A program made the translations under genes and the position numbers. From NCBI RefSeq assembly GCF_000819865.1, contig NZ_CDDF01000011.1:116566-180565 (forward strand): a stretch of DNA of 64,000 nt, written 5' to 3'. Positions 55,784 through 64,000 of the stretch are shown here, piece by piece. Every line of letters begins with the position of its first letter. Position 1 is the stretch's first letter. This DNA is from Aeromonas eucrenophila (lineage in GTDB: Bacteria; Pseudomonadota; Gammaproteobacteria; Enterobacterales; Aeromonadaceae). The notes beneath the pieces are model-generated. The model ran no database searches and was not told the origin of the DNA. It saw only the letters and a program-made list of their open reading frames with translations.

Positions 55784-56272
55784 CTATTCCCCTGACTGCC
55801 AGCGGGCCGCGGCGGCGTTGTCGCTCTCCTTGGCCTCGACCCAGCGTTGTATCCCCTCGGCGGTCAGCTCCTTCTTCCAGAACGGCGCCCGGGTCTTCAA
55901 AAAATCCATGATGAAGTGACAAGCCTCAAACGCAGCGTCTCTATGGGCGCTGCTCACCGCCACCAGCACAATTTGATCGCCGAGCAGCAGCTCGCCGATG
56001 CGGTGAATGAGGGTGCACTCCTGCAGCGGCCAGCGGGTGCGCGCCTGCGCGATTATATCGGCCAGCGCCTTCTCGGTCATGCCGGGGTAGTGCTCGAGGG
56101 CCAGCCCCAAGACCTGCTCCCCCTGATTGAAGTCGCGCACCTTGCCGACGAAGGTGACGATGGCCCCTGTGTCGTGGCGGGCGGCGAGCCGCTCGTACTC
56201 CTGCCCGAGGGAGAAGTCGGCCCGCTGCACCAAGATGCGGTCGACGGCGTCACTGCGCAGCTCGTTGGACAT
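55784..56272 (-). CDS. moaE: Molybdopterin synthase large subunit
   Basis: 162 residues. With MoaD it converts precursor Z (cPMP) to molybdopterin. GAIVTFVGKVRDFNQGEQVLGLALEHYPGMTEKAL, IHRIGELLLGDQIVLVAVSSAHRDAAFEACHFIMDFLKTRAPFWKKE (active-site lysines) are conserved. It follows moaD with a 3-base gap. Confidence 0.96.
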   Translation of the reverse strand: MSNELRSDAVDRILVQRADFSLGQEYERLAARHDTGAIVTFVGKVRDFNQGEQVLGLALEHYPGMTEKALADIIAQARTRWPLQECTLIHRIGELLLGDQIVLVAVSSAHRDAAFEACHFIMDFLKTRAPFWKKELTAEGIQRWVEAKESDNAAAARWQSGE

Positions 56273-56275
56273 GGC

Positions 56276-56521
56276 TCAGCCTCCGGTCACGGGGGGGAAG
56301 AAGGCCACCTCGTCGCCATCGACAAGGGCCGTCTCCAGCGGCACCAGGGTCTGATTCACCGCCACCAGCAGCTTGCCGGATTCCAGCGCCAGCGCCCACT
56401 TGTCGCCGCGCTCGCACAGCGCGGCTCTCAGCTGTTCTGCATCCCGGTAGTCGCACGGCAGGCTGAGCTCGTCGCAGCCGACCAGCTCCCTGACTTGCGC
56501 AAAAAACAGTACCTTGATCAT
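56276..56521 (-). CDS. moaD: Molybdopterin synthase sulfur-carrier subunit
   Basis: 81 residues, ubiquitin-like. [15 protein letters not shown] at the start and the C-terminal [10 protein letters not shown] double glycine that is adenylated by MoeB and then thiocarboxylated. Its ATG overlaps the moaC stop (ATGA). Confidence 0.95.
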   Translation of the reverse strand: MIKVLFFAQVRELVGCDELSLPCDYRDAEQLRAALCERGDKWALALESGKLLVAVNQTLVPLETALVDGDEVAFFPPVTGG

Positions 56522-57021
56522 GCTGGCTCCTCGGGGTTATCCAACGGGCTGGCCAGCTGGAAATGGCCGGACTTGCCGCCCCGCTTCTCCACCAGTCGCA
56601 GCTGCTCGATCACCATGTCTTTTTGCACCGCCTTGCACATGTCGTAGATGGTGAGCGCCGCCACCGAGGCGGCGGTCAGGGCTTCCATCTCCACCCCGGT
56701 CTTGCCGGAGAGCTTGCAGAGGGTGCGAATGTGGACCCTATTGTGCTCGGACTGGGGTTCTATCTCTACCTCCACCTTGGTGAGGGCCAGCGGATGGCAG
56801 AGGGGAATGAGGTCGGCAGTCTTCTTGGCCGCCATGATGCCGGCGATGCGGGCGGTGGCGAACACATCCCCCTTGTGGTGCTGACCGCTCAGGATCAGAG
56901 CCAGGGTGGCGGGGGCCATGGTCACGAAGGCTTCGGCGCGGGCTTCCCGCTCCGTGACCTGCTTGTCGGTGACGTCCACCATGTGAGCTTCACCGCTCTG
57001 GTTGAGATGGGTCAGGTTCAT
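56518..57021 (-). CDS. moaC: Cyclic pyranopterin monophosphate synthase accessory protein
   Basis: 167 residues. [84 protein letters not shown] and KRGGKSG are MoaC hallmarks. With MoaA it makes cPMP from GTP. moaA is not in this cluster. ATG at 57021 preferred; a GTG directly before it is in frame. Confidence 0.96.
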   Translation of the reverse strand: MNLTHLNQSGEAHMVDVTDKQVTEREARAEAFVTMAPATLALILSGQHHKGDVFATARIAGIMAAKKTADLIPLCHPLALTKVEVEIEPQSEHNRVHIRTLCKLSGKTGVEMEALTAASVAALTIYDMCKAVQKDMVIEQLRLVEKRGGKSGHFQLASPLDNPEEPA

Positions 57022-57078
57022 CACTGTTCCCCTGCTTGAGAGCTGGAGTGGATGGCGCGTGCTGACACGCGCCGCGAT

Positions 57079-57585
57079 TCAAAGATGGGAGACAAAGTTG
57101 CACGGCTTGGTACGGGCATCGAGCTGCTCCCGGATCAACTGCTCCCAGCCGAGCTGGCAGGCGCCGGTGGAGCCCGGCAGGCAGAAGATGAGGGTGCGAT
57201 TGGCCAGCCCCGCCAGTGCCCGGCTCTGCATGGCAGAGCCCTTGATCTCGGCAAAGGAGAGTTGACGGAACATCTCGCCAAAGCCCTGCACTGTGCGCTC
57301 GAACAACACACCGACCGCTTCCGGCACCCGGTTTTGCTCGTTGAAGCCGGTGCCACCGTTGACCAGCACCACTTGCACCGCCTCGCCGGCGATCCAGTCG
57401 CTGACCTGAGCCCGCACGCGGAACAGGTTGTCGGCGCACAGCGCCCGATCGGCGAGGTGATGTCCGGCCTGAGTCAGGGCCGATACCAGATAATCCCCCG
57501 AGCTGTCGTCGGCGGCGGTGCGGCTGTCGGAGACCGTCAGCACGGCGATCTTGAGGGGAATGAATTCACTGTTTTTTGATGCCAT
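57079..57585 (-). CDS. moaB: Molybdopterin adenylyltransferase-like protein MoaB
   Basis: 168 residues. PLKIAVLTVSDSRTAADDSSGDYLVSALTQAGH and VVLVNGGTGFNEQNRVPEAVGVLFERTVQGFGEMFRQLSFAEIKGSAMQSRALAGLANRTLIFCLPGSTGACQLGWEQLI match MoaB/MogA, including the GGTG molybdopterin-binding loop. It is the first gene of the moaBCDE-mod group. The start at 57585 was chosen to match the MoaB N terminus. Confidence 0.94.
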   Translation of the reverse strand: MASKNSEFIPLKIAVLTVSDSRTAADDSSGDYLVSALTQAGHHLADRALCADNLFRVRAQVSDWIAGEAVQVVLVNGGTGFNEQNRVPEAVGVLFERTVQGFGEMFRQLSFAEIKGSAMQSRALAGLANRTLIFCLPGSTGACQLGWEQLIREQLDARTKPCNFVSHL

Positions 57586-57656
57586 CAGGACAATTCCTGT
57601 CAATCAATGACCATGAGAGGAGAAGGGATGAACGCGGTTGCCTGGCCAGATATCCG

Positions 57657-57708
57657 CCGGCCACGCCGGTTGTGCATGCACACAGGCACAGGCGCCCCAT
57701 TACCGGGG
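57657..57708 (-). promoter_or_regulatory. Hairpin-rich leader upstream of moaB
   Basis: Three adjacent inverted repeats: ccggc/gccgg (57657-57669), the palindrome tgtgcatgcaca (57671-57682) and cccc/gggg (57695-57708). On the minus strand a TAGAAT-like -10 lies just upstream (about 57716). Such leaders before moa operons can be molybdenum-cofactor riboswitches, but I could not match the conserved core, so this is only a structured-leader candidate. Confidence 0.35.
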
Positions 57709-57763
57709 ACGGATTCTATCAAAAGTTGGCGGCAAGATGGGGTTAATGAGTCCATAAAGGTGA

Positions 57764-57801
57764 AATGCCATCGGGCCGGCAAGGGCCGGTCCGATGGCAT
57801 T
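57764..57801 (-). terminator. Terminator-like hairpin at the end of the nap operon
   Basis: A long, nearly perfect stem (aatgccatcgg-ccggc with its complement, one mismatch), 4 bases after the napC stop. On the minus strand the arm is followed by TTCACCTTTAT. Confidence 0.8.
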
Positions 57802-57805
57802 GGGT

Positions 57806-58396
57806 TTAGAACCCTTTCACGCCCGTCATGTCGGGCAGCTGGTGCGCTATGCCCTTGTGGCAGTCGATACAGGTATTCTCCCCGCTCGCCAGGTTGGTGG
57901 AGTGCATCTGGGCGGCGCGACGTCCCTGCAAGGAGAAGTCCATGTATTCGAAGTTGTGGCAGTTGCGACACTCCCTCGAATCCGTGTCCTTCATGCGCTG
58001 CCACTCCCGTTCGGCCATCTCGCGGCGATGGGATTCGAACTTCTCGCGGGTATCCACCTTGCCGGTCAGCATGCCCCACAGCTCCTTGGAGGCCTGCACC
58101 TTGCGAATGATCTTGTAGGTCCACTCGTGGGGCACGTGGCAATCCGGGCAGCTGGCGCGCACGCCGGAGCGGTTGGCATAGTGAATGGTGTCGCGGTATT
58201 CCACGAACACGTTGTCCTTCATCTCATGACAACCGGTACAGAACTTCTCGGTGTTGGAGGCTTCCATGGCGGTGTTGAAGCCCCCCCAGAAGATGACACC
58301 ACCGAAGAAGCCCATCATCAGCAGCACCCAGAGGGCGGCCTTTGAGGGAGACTTGAAGGTGGTCCACAGTCGCTGCAAAAAACCAGGTAATTTCAT
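57806..58396 (-). CDS. napC: Tetrahaem membrane quinol dehydrogenase NapC
   Basis: 196 residues. One N-terminal membrane anchor (about residues 21-41, [20 protein letters not shown]), then four haem motifs CTGCH, CPDCH, CRNCH and CIDCH. It passes electrons from menaquinol or ubiquinol to NapB/NapA. The start at 58396 follows GAGGAG. It is the last gene of the operon. A 23-codon partial duplicate of its 5' end lies just upstream. Confidence 0.96.
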   Translation of the reverse strand: MKLPGFLQRLWTTFKSPSKAALWVLLMMGFFGGVIFWGGFNTAMEASNTEKFCTGCHEMKDNVFVEYRDTIHYANRSGVRASCPDCHVPHEWTYKIIRKVQASKELWGMLTGKVDTREKFESHRREMAEREWQRMKDTDSRECRNCHNFEYMDFSLQGRRAAQMHSTNLASGENTCIDCHKGIAHQLPDMTGVKGF

Positions 58397-58407
58397 CAAT
58401 GGACTCC

Positions 58408-58479
58408 TCAGTTCAGGGCTTCATTCAAGGGGGACTTGAAGGTGTCCCGAAGGCACTGCAAAAAGCCGGGTAATTTCAT
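58408..58479 (-). pseudogene. Chimeric napC/napB mini-ORF left by a tandem duplication
   Basis: 23 codons with its own ATG. It starts [17 protein letters not shown], as NapC does ([17 protein letters not shown]), and ends EALN followed by TGA, as NapB does (VEALN). The surrounding DNA of about 80 bases is an imperfect direct repeat: aatttcatc-n-ggactcctcagttcagggctt occurs at 58390-58419 and 58473-58502 in near-identical form. It is best read as the junction of a tandem duplication that later lost its middle. Confidence 0.8.
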
Positions 58480-58490
58480 CTGTGGATTCC

Positions 58491-58946
58491 TCAGTTCAGG
58501 GCTTCGACGGGCTTGAAGGTGTTTTCCACCAGCGGCTTGGCATCCGCTTGCGGCACATGGCACTGCAGGCAGAAGTAGCGGCGGGGAGAGACCTCACCCA
58601 GGGTCATGCCGTCACGGGTCTCGAAGTGAGTCGGGCTGATCTTGGGGGCCTTCATGCGGCTGGCATTCTTGAAGCTGTGGCAGGCCAGGCACTTGTTGAC
58701 CTTGTTATCCACCTCGTAGTTGCGGATGTCGTGGGGGATCAGCGGAGGCTGATGCATGTACTGGCGATCGTAGATGTCGCCGTCCTTGCGGTAGTTCTTC
58801 AGCGGGGCGGGATCGGCCTCGGCCGCGAGATCCGTGCTGCCTCGCTCCGACTTGATGCCCCCCGTGCTGTTGGTAACCTCGGGGACTGCCGCCATCAAGG
58901 AACCCGCCATCAGGCAGGCCAGCATTGCTCCAATCAGCTTTTTCAT
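58491..58946 (-). CDS. napB: Dihaem periplasmic nitrate reductase electron-transfer subunit
   Basis: 151 residues with signal peptide (LIGAMLACLMAGSLMAAV). Two haem motifs, CLACH and CLQCH, plus histidines in MHQPPLIPHDIRNYEVD that give the bis-His ligands. Transfers electrons from NapC to NapA. Its ATG overlaps the napH stop (TAATG). Confidence 0.96.
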   Translation of the reverse strand: MKKLIGAMLACLMAGSLMAAVPEVTNSTGGIKSERGSTDLAAEADPAPLKNYRKDGDIYDRQYMHQPPLIPHDIRNYEVDNKVNKCLACHSFKNASRMKAPKISPTHFETRDGMTLGEVSPRRYFCLQCHVPQADAKPLVENTFKPVEALN

Positions 58947-59821
58947 TATTTGTTCTCCGACATTGTCTCTGCCTTGACGGCAAAACCTACAGTGATTTCA
59001 AAAACTTGCTCCGCGCAGACATCGATGCAACGGCCGCAATTTGTGCACTCCTGAGCCGCAATCAAGGGCCCGTGACCGCGCCTGGCACCGTGAACCGGGC
59101 CGCGCAGAATGGGACGCTCGGGGCAGACCGCATAACAATCCATGCAGTTGCTGCAACGCTCACGCCCCCTGGCTGACAACTTGATAAATCCGACCCGGTT
59201 GACCAGGGCATAGAAGGCCCCCACCGGACAGAGGTGACCACACCAGCCCCGCTCCACCACGAAGAGGTCGAACAGGAACAGCGCCACCAGCAGACCCCAG
59301 CCCGCCCCCATGCCAAACAGCAGGCCGCGCAGGGCGAGGGAAACCGGGTTGACCAGCTCCCACACCAGCACACCGGTGACGACCGGGGCGACCAGCACCA
59401 TGGCCAGCAACCAGTAACGCGTGTTGCGGCTGAACTGGCCGTTGCCCTTGAGACCGAGCCGGGCGCGCAACCAGGCAGCCGCATCGGTGACGAGGTTGAC
59501 CGGACAGACCCAGGAACAGAACACCCGGCCCCCGACCAGCCAGTACCCCAGCAGCACTATGGCCGCCCCGAGCCACAGGGTGGCGAGGGGCCAGTGGCCC
59601 GCCGCGACCGACTGCAACAGGGTGAGCGGATCCGCCAGCGGCACCGTCTCCAGCAGCAGGGAGCTCGAGAGATTCCCCTTGAGGATCCAGAGATCCGCGA
59701 GTGGCCCCAGCAGGAACAACCCCAGCACGCCGAACTGCGTCAGACGACGCAGCAGCAGGAAGCGGTGTGACCGCCACCAGCCGAGCCGTGCCCTCGCCTC
59801 CTGTCCCGGGTAACCGCTCAT
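58946..59821 (-). CDS. napH: Quinol dehydrogenase ferredoxin subunit NapH
   Basis: 291 residues. Four to five membrane segments with the NapH/NosR-type cytoplasmic CxxxCP motifs (FCSWVCPVN and [11 protein letters not shown]). Two C-terminal 4Fe-4S motifs follow ([12 protein letters not shown] and [11 protein letters not shown]). With NapG it forms a second quinol-oxidising route to NapA. It overlaps napG by 4 bases (ATGA). Confidence 0.95.
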   Translation of the reverse strand: MSGYPGQEARARLGWWRSHRFLLLRRLTQFGVLGLFLLGPLADLWILKGNLSSSLLLETVPLADPLTLLQSVAAGHWPLATLWLGAAIVLLGYWLVGGRVFCSWVCPVNLVTDAAAWLRARLGLKGNGQFSRNTRYWLLAMVLVAPVVTGVLVWELVNPVSLALRGLLFGMGAGWGLLVALFLFDLFVVERGWCGHLCPVGAFYALVNRVGFIKLSARGRERCSNCMDCYAVCPERPILRGPVHGARRGHGPLIAAQECTNCGRCIDVCAEQVFEITVGFAVKAETMSENK

Positions 59822-60552
59822 GATCCCTCCGGGGTGCGGGTCGGCAGACTGAGCCGCTCACCGATGAGCGACTTGCCCGCCTTGCGCTTCTCTTCCCAGC
59901 CGAGCCGGTAATGATGACCGAGCTCCCCTTTGGCGAGCTGAGGGGGCACCACCTTGATGGCCGCCGTCTCCAGCACGCAGGCGTGCTCGCACTTGCCACA
60001 ACCGGTGCAAACATCGCTGTGCACGGTCGGCAGGAACATGGCGTGCTTGCCGGTGCGCGGATTACGCACCAGCTCGAGCGTGATCGCCTTGTCGATCAAG
60101 GGACAGACCCGATAACAGACATCGCAGCGCAGACCCAGATAGTTGAGGCAGGTCTCATGGTCGATGAGCACCGCCACCCCCATCCGCGCCTGATCGATGT
60201 CGGTCATGGCCGGGTCCAGCGCCCCGCTCGGGCAGACCACCACGCAGGGAATGTCTTCACACATCTCGCAGGGCACGGCACGCGCCTCGAAGTAGGGAGT
60301 GCCCGTGGTCACGGGTTCGAGCAGCCTGGCAAGCTTGAGGGTGTCGTAAGGACAGGCCTCAACACAGAGCCCACAGCGCACGCAGGCGCCGAGAAACTCG
60401 GCCTCCGTCAGTGCCGCCGGCGGTCGCAGCGCCTGGGCAGGCACGGCGTGCGCCTGCTGGCGCGCCACCCCGCCGAGCCCTGCACCAAGCAGGCCCACAC
60501 CGCAGGCCCCCTTGGCGAGATCGGCCAGGAACTGGCGACGGCTGCGACTCAT
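59818..60552 (-). CDS. napG: Ferredoxin-type protein NapG
   Basis: 244 residues. A Tat signal ([24 protein letters not shown]) exports it folded. Four 4Fe-4S motifs are visible: [35 protein letters not shown] and [11 protein letters not shown]. Partner of NapH. It follows napA by 15 bases. Confidence 0.95.
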   Translation of the reverse strand: MSRSRRQFLADLAKGACGVGLLGAGLGGVARQQAHAVPAQALRPPAALTEAEFLGACVRCGLCVEACPYDTLKLARLLEPVTTGTPYFEARAVPCEMCEDIPCVVVCPSGALDPAMTDIDQARMGVAVLIDHETCLNYLGLRCDVCYRVCPLIDKAITLELVRNPRTGKHAMFLPTVHSDVCTGCGKCEHACVLETAAIKVVPPQLAKGELGHHYRLGWEEKRKAGKSLIGERLSLPTRTPEGS

Positions 60553-60567
60553 CCCCCGCGCCCCGCC

Positions 60568-63057
60568 TTAGGCCTTCATGACCTTGACGGCGCACTTCTT
60601 GTAATCCGTCTCCTTGGAGAGCGGATCCGTGGCGTCCAGGGTCAGCTTGTTGACCAGCTGGCTCGCATCGAAGAAGGGCATGAACACCAGGCCTTTTGGC
60701 GGCTTGTTACGACCACGGGTCTCGACGCGGGTCTTCACCTCACCGCGGCGGGAGGAGACGATCACCTCTTCCCCACGGCGCACACCCCGGGCCTTGGCAT
60801 CTTCCGGGTGCATGAACAGCACCGCATCCGGGAAGGCGCGATAGAGCTCGGGCACGCGGCGGGTCATGGAGCCTGTGTGCCAGTGCTCCAGCACCCGGCC
60901 GGTGGAGAGCCACATGTCGTATTCCTTGTCCGGCGCTTCGGCGGCTGGCTCATAGGGCAGCGCGAAGATCACCGCCTTGCCATCGGGTTTGCCATAGAAA
61001 CGCACGCCCTCGCCCGCCTTCACATAAGGATCGAAGCCTTCGCGATAGCGCCACAGGGTCTCCTTGCCGTCCACCACGGGCCAGCGCAGGCCGCGCGCCT
61101 CGTGGTATTGATCGAACGGCGCCAGATCGTGACCGTGACCACGGCCGAAGCTGGCGTATTCCTCGAACAGCCCCTTCTGCACGTAGAAGCCGAAGTGTTC
61201 TGCCTCGTCGTTCAGCACGCCCTTGCTCTGCTCTTTCGGGAACTGATCGACCTGACCGTTCTTGTAGAGCACCTCATAGAGGGTCTTGCCCTTGAGCTCG
61301 GGTTGCTTGGCGATAAGCTCCGCCGGCCAAACCTCGTCCACGGTGAAGCGCTTGGAGAATTCCATCAGCTGCCACAAGTCGGACTTGGCCCCTTCCGGCG
61401 CCTTGACCTGCTGGTGCCAGAACTGGGTGCGGCGCTCGGCGTTGCCATAGGCACCCTCTTTCTCCACCCACATGGCGGTGGGCAGGATGAGATCGGCAGC
61501 CTGGGCGGTCACAGTCGGGTACGGATCGGACACCACGATGAAGTTGGCCGGGTTGCGATAACCGGGCAGCCCTTCTTCATTCATGTTCGGACCGGCCTGC
61601 ATGTTGTTGTTGCACATCACCCAGTAGGCGTTGAGCTTGCCGTCTTTGAGCATGCGGCTCTGCAGCACGGCGTGATAGCCCACCTTGTCCGGGATGGTGC
61701 CTTCCGGCAGTTTCCAGATCTTCTCGGCAATGGCGCGGTGCTTGGGCTCGGTCACCACCATGTCGGCAGGCAGACGGTGGGCGAAGGTGCCCACTTCGCG
61801 GGCGGTGCCACAGGCGGACGGCTGGCCGGTCAGGGAGAAGGGACCGCTGCCCGGGGTGGAGATCTTGCCGGTCAGCAGGTGGATGTTGTAGCAGAGGTTG
61901 TTGGCCCAGACGCCACGGGTGTGCTGGTTGAAGCCCATGGTCCAGTAGGAGACCACCTTCTTGCTCGGGTCGGCATAAAGTTGCGCCAGTTTTTCCAGCT
62001 TGTCCTTGGAGACGCCGGAGAGCTTGGAGACCGAATCCACGTCGTAATCCGCCACGAATTTCGCGAAATCATCGAAGCTCATGGGGGTGGATTCGCCACT
62101 GTCCGGGTTCTTCGCCTGCTGCTGCAGCGGGTTGGTCGGACGCAGGCCGTAGCCGATGTCGGTGACGCCCTTGCGGAACTGGGTGTGCTTGTTGACGAAC
62201 TCCCAGTTCACCTTGTCGTTCTGGATGATGTAGTTGGCGACGTAGTTGAGGATCGCGAGATCGGTCTGCGGCGTGAACACCATGCCGTTGTCGGCCAACT
62301 CGAAGCTGCGATGCTCGAAGGTGGAGAGCACGTGCACCTGCACGTCCGGATTGGAGAGGCGGCGATCGGACATCCGTGACCAGAGGATGGGGTGCATCTC
62401 GGCCATGTTGGAGCCCCACAGCACGAAGGCGTCGGCTTGCTCGATGTCGTCGTAGCAGCCCATGGGCTCATCCATACCGAAGGTGCGCATGAAACCGACC
62501 ACGGCCGAAGCCATGCAGTGACGGGCGTTGGGATCCAGGTTGTTGGAGCGGAAACCGGCCTTCATCAACTTGGAGGCGGCGTAACCTTCCCACACTGTCC
62601 ACTGGCCGGAGCCGAACATGCCGACGGCGGTCGGGCCCTTCTCTTTGAGGGTGGCCTTGAACTTCTCGGCCATGATGTCGAACGCCTGATCCCAGCTGAT
62701 GGGGGCGAAGTCACCGTTCTTGTCGAATTTGCCGTTGGTCATGCGCAGCATGGGCTGAGTCAGCCGGTCCTGGCCGTACATGATCTTCGACAGGAAGTAG
62801 CCCTTGATGCAGTTGAGGCCACGGTTGACCGGGGCATCGGGATCGCCCTGGGTCGCGACGACGCGGCCACCCTGAGAGCCCACCAGCACAGAACAACCGG
62901 TACCGCAGAAGCGGCACGGCGCCTTGTCCCAGGTGATGGCGGTCTTGTCGGTACTGGTGATCAGGTTCGCCGCCAGGGTGGGGGCACTGACACCGGCCAC
63001 AGCAGCGGCTGCAGCCACCGCGTTGGCCTTCATAAAGTCGCGTCGACTCAGCTTCAT
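60568..63057 (-). CDS. napA: Periplasmic nitrate reductase catalytic subunit
   Basis: 829 residues, as E. coli NapA (828). Tat signal [21 protein letters not shown]. The 4Fe-4S cluster cysteines are C48, C51, C55 and C83 (CRFCGTGC, then [10 protein letters not shown]). The molybdenum-ligand cysteine lies in the [17 protein letters not shown] segment. Reduces nitrate to nitrite with bis-MGD cofactor in the periplasm. The ATG overlaps the end of a decayed napD copy (ATGA). Confidence 0.98.
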   Translation of the reverse strand: MKLSRRDFMKANAVAAAAAVAGVSAPTLAANLITSTDKTAITWDKAPCRFCGTGCSVLVGSQGGRVVATQGDPDAPVNRGLNCIKGYFLSKIMYGQDRLTQPMLRMTNGKFDKNGDFAPISWDQAFDIMAEKFKATLKEKGPTAVGMFGSGQWTVWEGYAASKLMKAGFRSNNLDPNARHCMASAVVGFMRTFGMDEPMGCYDDIEQADAFVLWGSNMAEMHPILWSRMSDRRLSNPDVQVHVLSTFEHRSFELADNGMVFTPQTDLAILNYVANYIIQNDKVNWEFVNKHTQFRKGVTDIGYGLRPTNPLQQQAKNPDSGESTPMSFDDFAKFVADYDVDSVSKLSGVSKDKLEKLAQLYADPSKKVVSYWTMGFNQHTRGVWANNLCYNIHLLTGKISTPGSGPFSLTGQPSACGTAREVGTFAHRLPADMVVTEPKHRAIAEKIWKLPEGTIPDKVGYHAVLQSRMLKDGKLNAYWVMCNNNMQAGPNMNEEGLPGYRNPANFIVVSDPYPTVTAQAADLILPTAMWVEKEGAYGNAERRTQFWHQQVKAPEGAKSDLWQLMEFSKRFTVDEVWPAELIAKQPELKGKTLYEVLYKNGQVDQFPKEQSKGVLNDEAEHFGFYVQKGLFEEYASFGRGHGHDLAPFDQYHEARGLRWPVVDGKETLWRYREGFDPYVKAGEGVRFYGKPDGKAVIFALPYEPAAEAPDKEYDMWLSTGRVLEHWHTGSMTRRVPELYRAFPDAVLFMHPEDAKARGVRRGEEVIVSSRRGEVKTRVETRGRNKPPKGLVFMPFFDASQLVNKLTLDATDPLSKETDYKKCAVKVMKA

Positions 63058-63310
63058 GGCATATCCTCACTTTGCTTATCGCGTAAGTTGTCGAGTGTAT
63101 CGATCTGGTAGTCGCTCAGGCGGTGAACAACACACCCGGCATCGCTTTTATCGCATCAATGGCCGCCATCCTGATGGATCCCGTTGGCTCAGCCTTATGA
63201 CGCGTCATTCCTTGTTATTGCACATCGAATTCATCGAGCTATTGGTAGATAAAGGCAGCACAGAGCCCCGCATCACCTGCATCATGAGAAGCCGCGCTGG
63301 CTCAGTCTCA
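63054..63310 (-). pseudogene. Two decayed partial copies of napD between napD and napA
   Basis: The copy nearest napA (63054-63195) reads SIRMAAIDAIKAMPGVLFTA then a stop, parallel to intact NapD RPIMDAIDAINALPGVLSAA. After a frameshift it continues and ends exactly at napA with an ATGA overlap, the arrangement expected of an original napD. A second copy (about 63204-63297) preserves ctcgatgaattcgatg and nearby bases against the napD 3' end, with an internal deletion. Both copies share a ggctcag-n-atgac boundary 113 bases apart. Confidence 0.75.
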
Positions 63311-63317
63311 TGACTCT

Positions 63318-63605
63318 TTATTCCTCACATTGGGCATCGGATTCATCGAACTGATGGTAGATGAGCGCGGCGGAGAGCACTCCCGGCAGCGCATTAATGG
63401 CGTCGATGGCATCCATGATAGGGCGTTGGCTCGGCCCCTCCAGGGTCACCACCAGCTTGCCTTCATCGCTGACGGCGTGGATCTCGGCCCCCTTGAGGGC
63501 GGCTATCTGCTCGGCGAGCCGATGACGCAGTGCAGGCTGGGTCAGCACCACCAGGCTAGATACGTGAAACTCTTCTCGGTTCATATTATTTTCCAACTTG
63601 CTCAT
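63318..63605 (-). CDS. napD: NapA maturation chaperone NapD
   Basis: 95 residues. EFHVSSLVVLTQPALRHRLAEQIAALKGAEIHAVSDEGKLVVTLEG is the NapD ferredoxin-like fold that binds the NapA Tat signal and delays export until cofactor insertion. The start at 63605 overlaps the napF stop (ATGA) and has AGGAAG 6 bases upstream; an internal ATG at 63584 would give a more standard length. It is separated from napA by about 260 bases of decayed napD copies, which is unusual. Confidence 0.92.
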   Translation of the reverse strand: MSKLENNMNREEFHVSSLVVLTQPALRHRLAEQIAALKGAEIHAVSDEGKLVVTLEGPSQRPIMDAIDAINALPGVLSAALIYHQFDESDAQCEE

Positions 63606-64000
63606 CGCTTGCTTCCTGTCGGCGCGTCGCCATGGCGAACTCCGATCCTGATGCTGCCAACCGGGCAATCCGCGACGCAGGCGCCACAGCCATTGCACAG
63701 CTCGCTATCAACGCTGGGGGTTGGGACTCGCCCCAGCTGGGGGGAAAAACGGATCGCCTGCAGCTCACAGCTGTCCTGGCAACGCTGGCAGAAGACCTGG
63801 GCACTGGCCAAGCAACCAGCTTCGATGTGGGCCACATAATCCCACGGCGCCTGGGTGGTCGGCCGAAATATCGGCGCCTGGCAGGCGGTCACACAGTCGG
63901 TGCAGAAGGTGCATTCGCCGCGCAGAAAATCCACCGTCGGAAAGCCACCATCCCCCTTGACCAAGATCTGCTCGGGGCAGGCCACCAAGCAATCACCACA
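63602..64000 (-). CDS. napF: Ferredoxin-type protein NapF (5' end outside window)
   Basis: The last 132 residues are present. 4Fe-4S motifs visible: CGDCLVACP (cut by the window), CTFCTDCVTACQAP, CQRCQDSC-type and CNGCGACVADCP. NapF is a cytoplasmic iron-sulfur protein that helps load the cluster of NapA. It is the first gene of napFDAGHBC, and its stop overlaps the napD ATG. Confidence 0.95.
   Translation of the reverse strand, partial: CGDCLVACPEQILVKGDGGFPTVDFLRGECTFCTDCVTACQAPIFRPTTQAPWDYVAHIEAGCLASAQVFCQRCQDSCELQAIRFSPQLGRVPTPSVDSELCNGCGACVADCPVGSIRIGVRHGDAPTGSKR

Noticed and set aside
57600-57720. Definite molybdenum-cofactor riboswitch
   Set aside because: Hairpins are present but the conserved core could not be identified by eye, so it is kept only as a structured-leader candidate.
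59911-62379. 822-codon plus-strand open frame opposite napA and napG
   Set aside because: A shadow frame produced by GC-rich third positions; napA and napG on the other strand have full family motifs.

Overview
The window is a gene-dense, GC-rich chromosomal segment from a gammaproteobacterium. The best fit is Aeromonas. The evidence is proteins that closely resemble enteric and Vibrio families (GlpK, CydAB-CydX, YdcR, RluF, GdhA, SpeA, PepT, MoeAB, Moa/Mod, NapFDAGHBC) together with high GC and accessory genes typical of Aeromonadales. I made no database search; assignments rest on recognising family motifs in the translated sequence. No rRNA, tRNA, complete insertion sequence, prophage or CRISPR array was seen.

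Layout. 1-5200: the 3' end of glpK, a YafC-like LysR regulator, a pair of exported DUF1254/DUF1214 proteins (the upstream copy is a pseudogene) and a GFA-family protein. 5.4-9.1 kb: small enzymes (VOC, quinol monooxygenase-like, DkgB-type aldo/keto reductase) and an MFS exporter. 9.2-13.6 kb: cydA-cydB-cydX (cytochrome bd oxidase, long Q-loop type) diverging from a YdcR-like MocR regulator. 13.7-16.2 kb: an apparent operon of an AcfC-like binding protein, a small YxFxxD-type secreted protein, an ECF sigma factor and a membrane anti-sigma factor. 16.3-23.5 kb: transporters, a thioesterase, YbaM and regulators. 23.5-29.8 kb: rluF, gdhA, a frameshifted DUF3955 gene, and a DeoR regulator diverging from nudK.

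29.8-31.7 kb is a markedly AT-rich island carrying a lone wzz-type chain-length gene. 32-33.2 kb holds a YheO-type regulator and ridA. A 7-bp tandem array (21 full copies) follows. speA has an unusually long leader of about 640 nt. 36.7-46.3 kb carries pepT, a SelW-like protein, an S-adenosylhomocysteine-hydrolase-like orphan, YceI coupled to an unknown membrane protein, a LysR regulator, fhs and a chemotaxis receptor. 46.5-49.5 kb carries folE and moeA-moeB.

49.6-51.5 kb contains the most unusual locus: a chromosomal actin-like ParM, closely similar to plasmid R1 ParM, followed by a ParR/StbB-like partner. A 17-bp inverted repeat lies just upstream of parM. 51.5-57.6 kb holds an alpha/beta hydrolase, then modC, a YdeI-like gene, modB, modA, moaE, moaD, moaC and moaB. 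57.8-64.0 kb is the periplasmic nitrate reductase operon napFDAGHBC, cut by the window end inside napF. Molybdate uptake, molybdopterin synthesis and the molybdoenzyme NapA are therefore adjacent. The nap operon carries two scars of tandem duplication: decayed napD copies between napD and napA, and a chimeric napC/napB mini-ORF between napB and napC.
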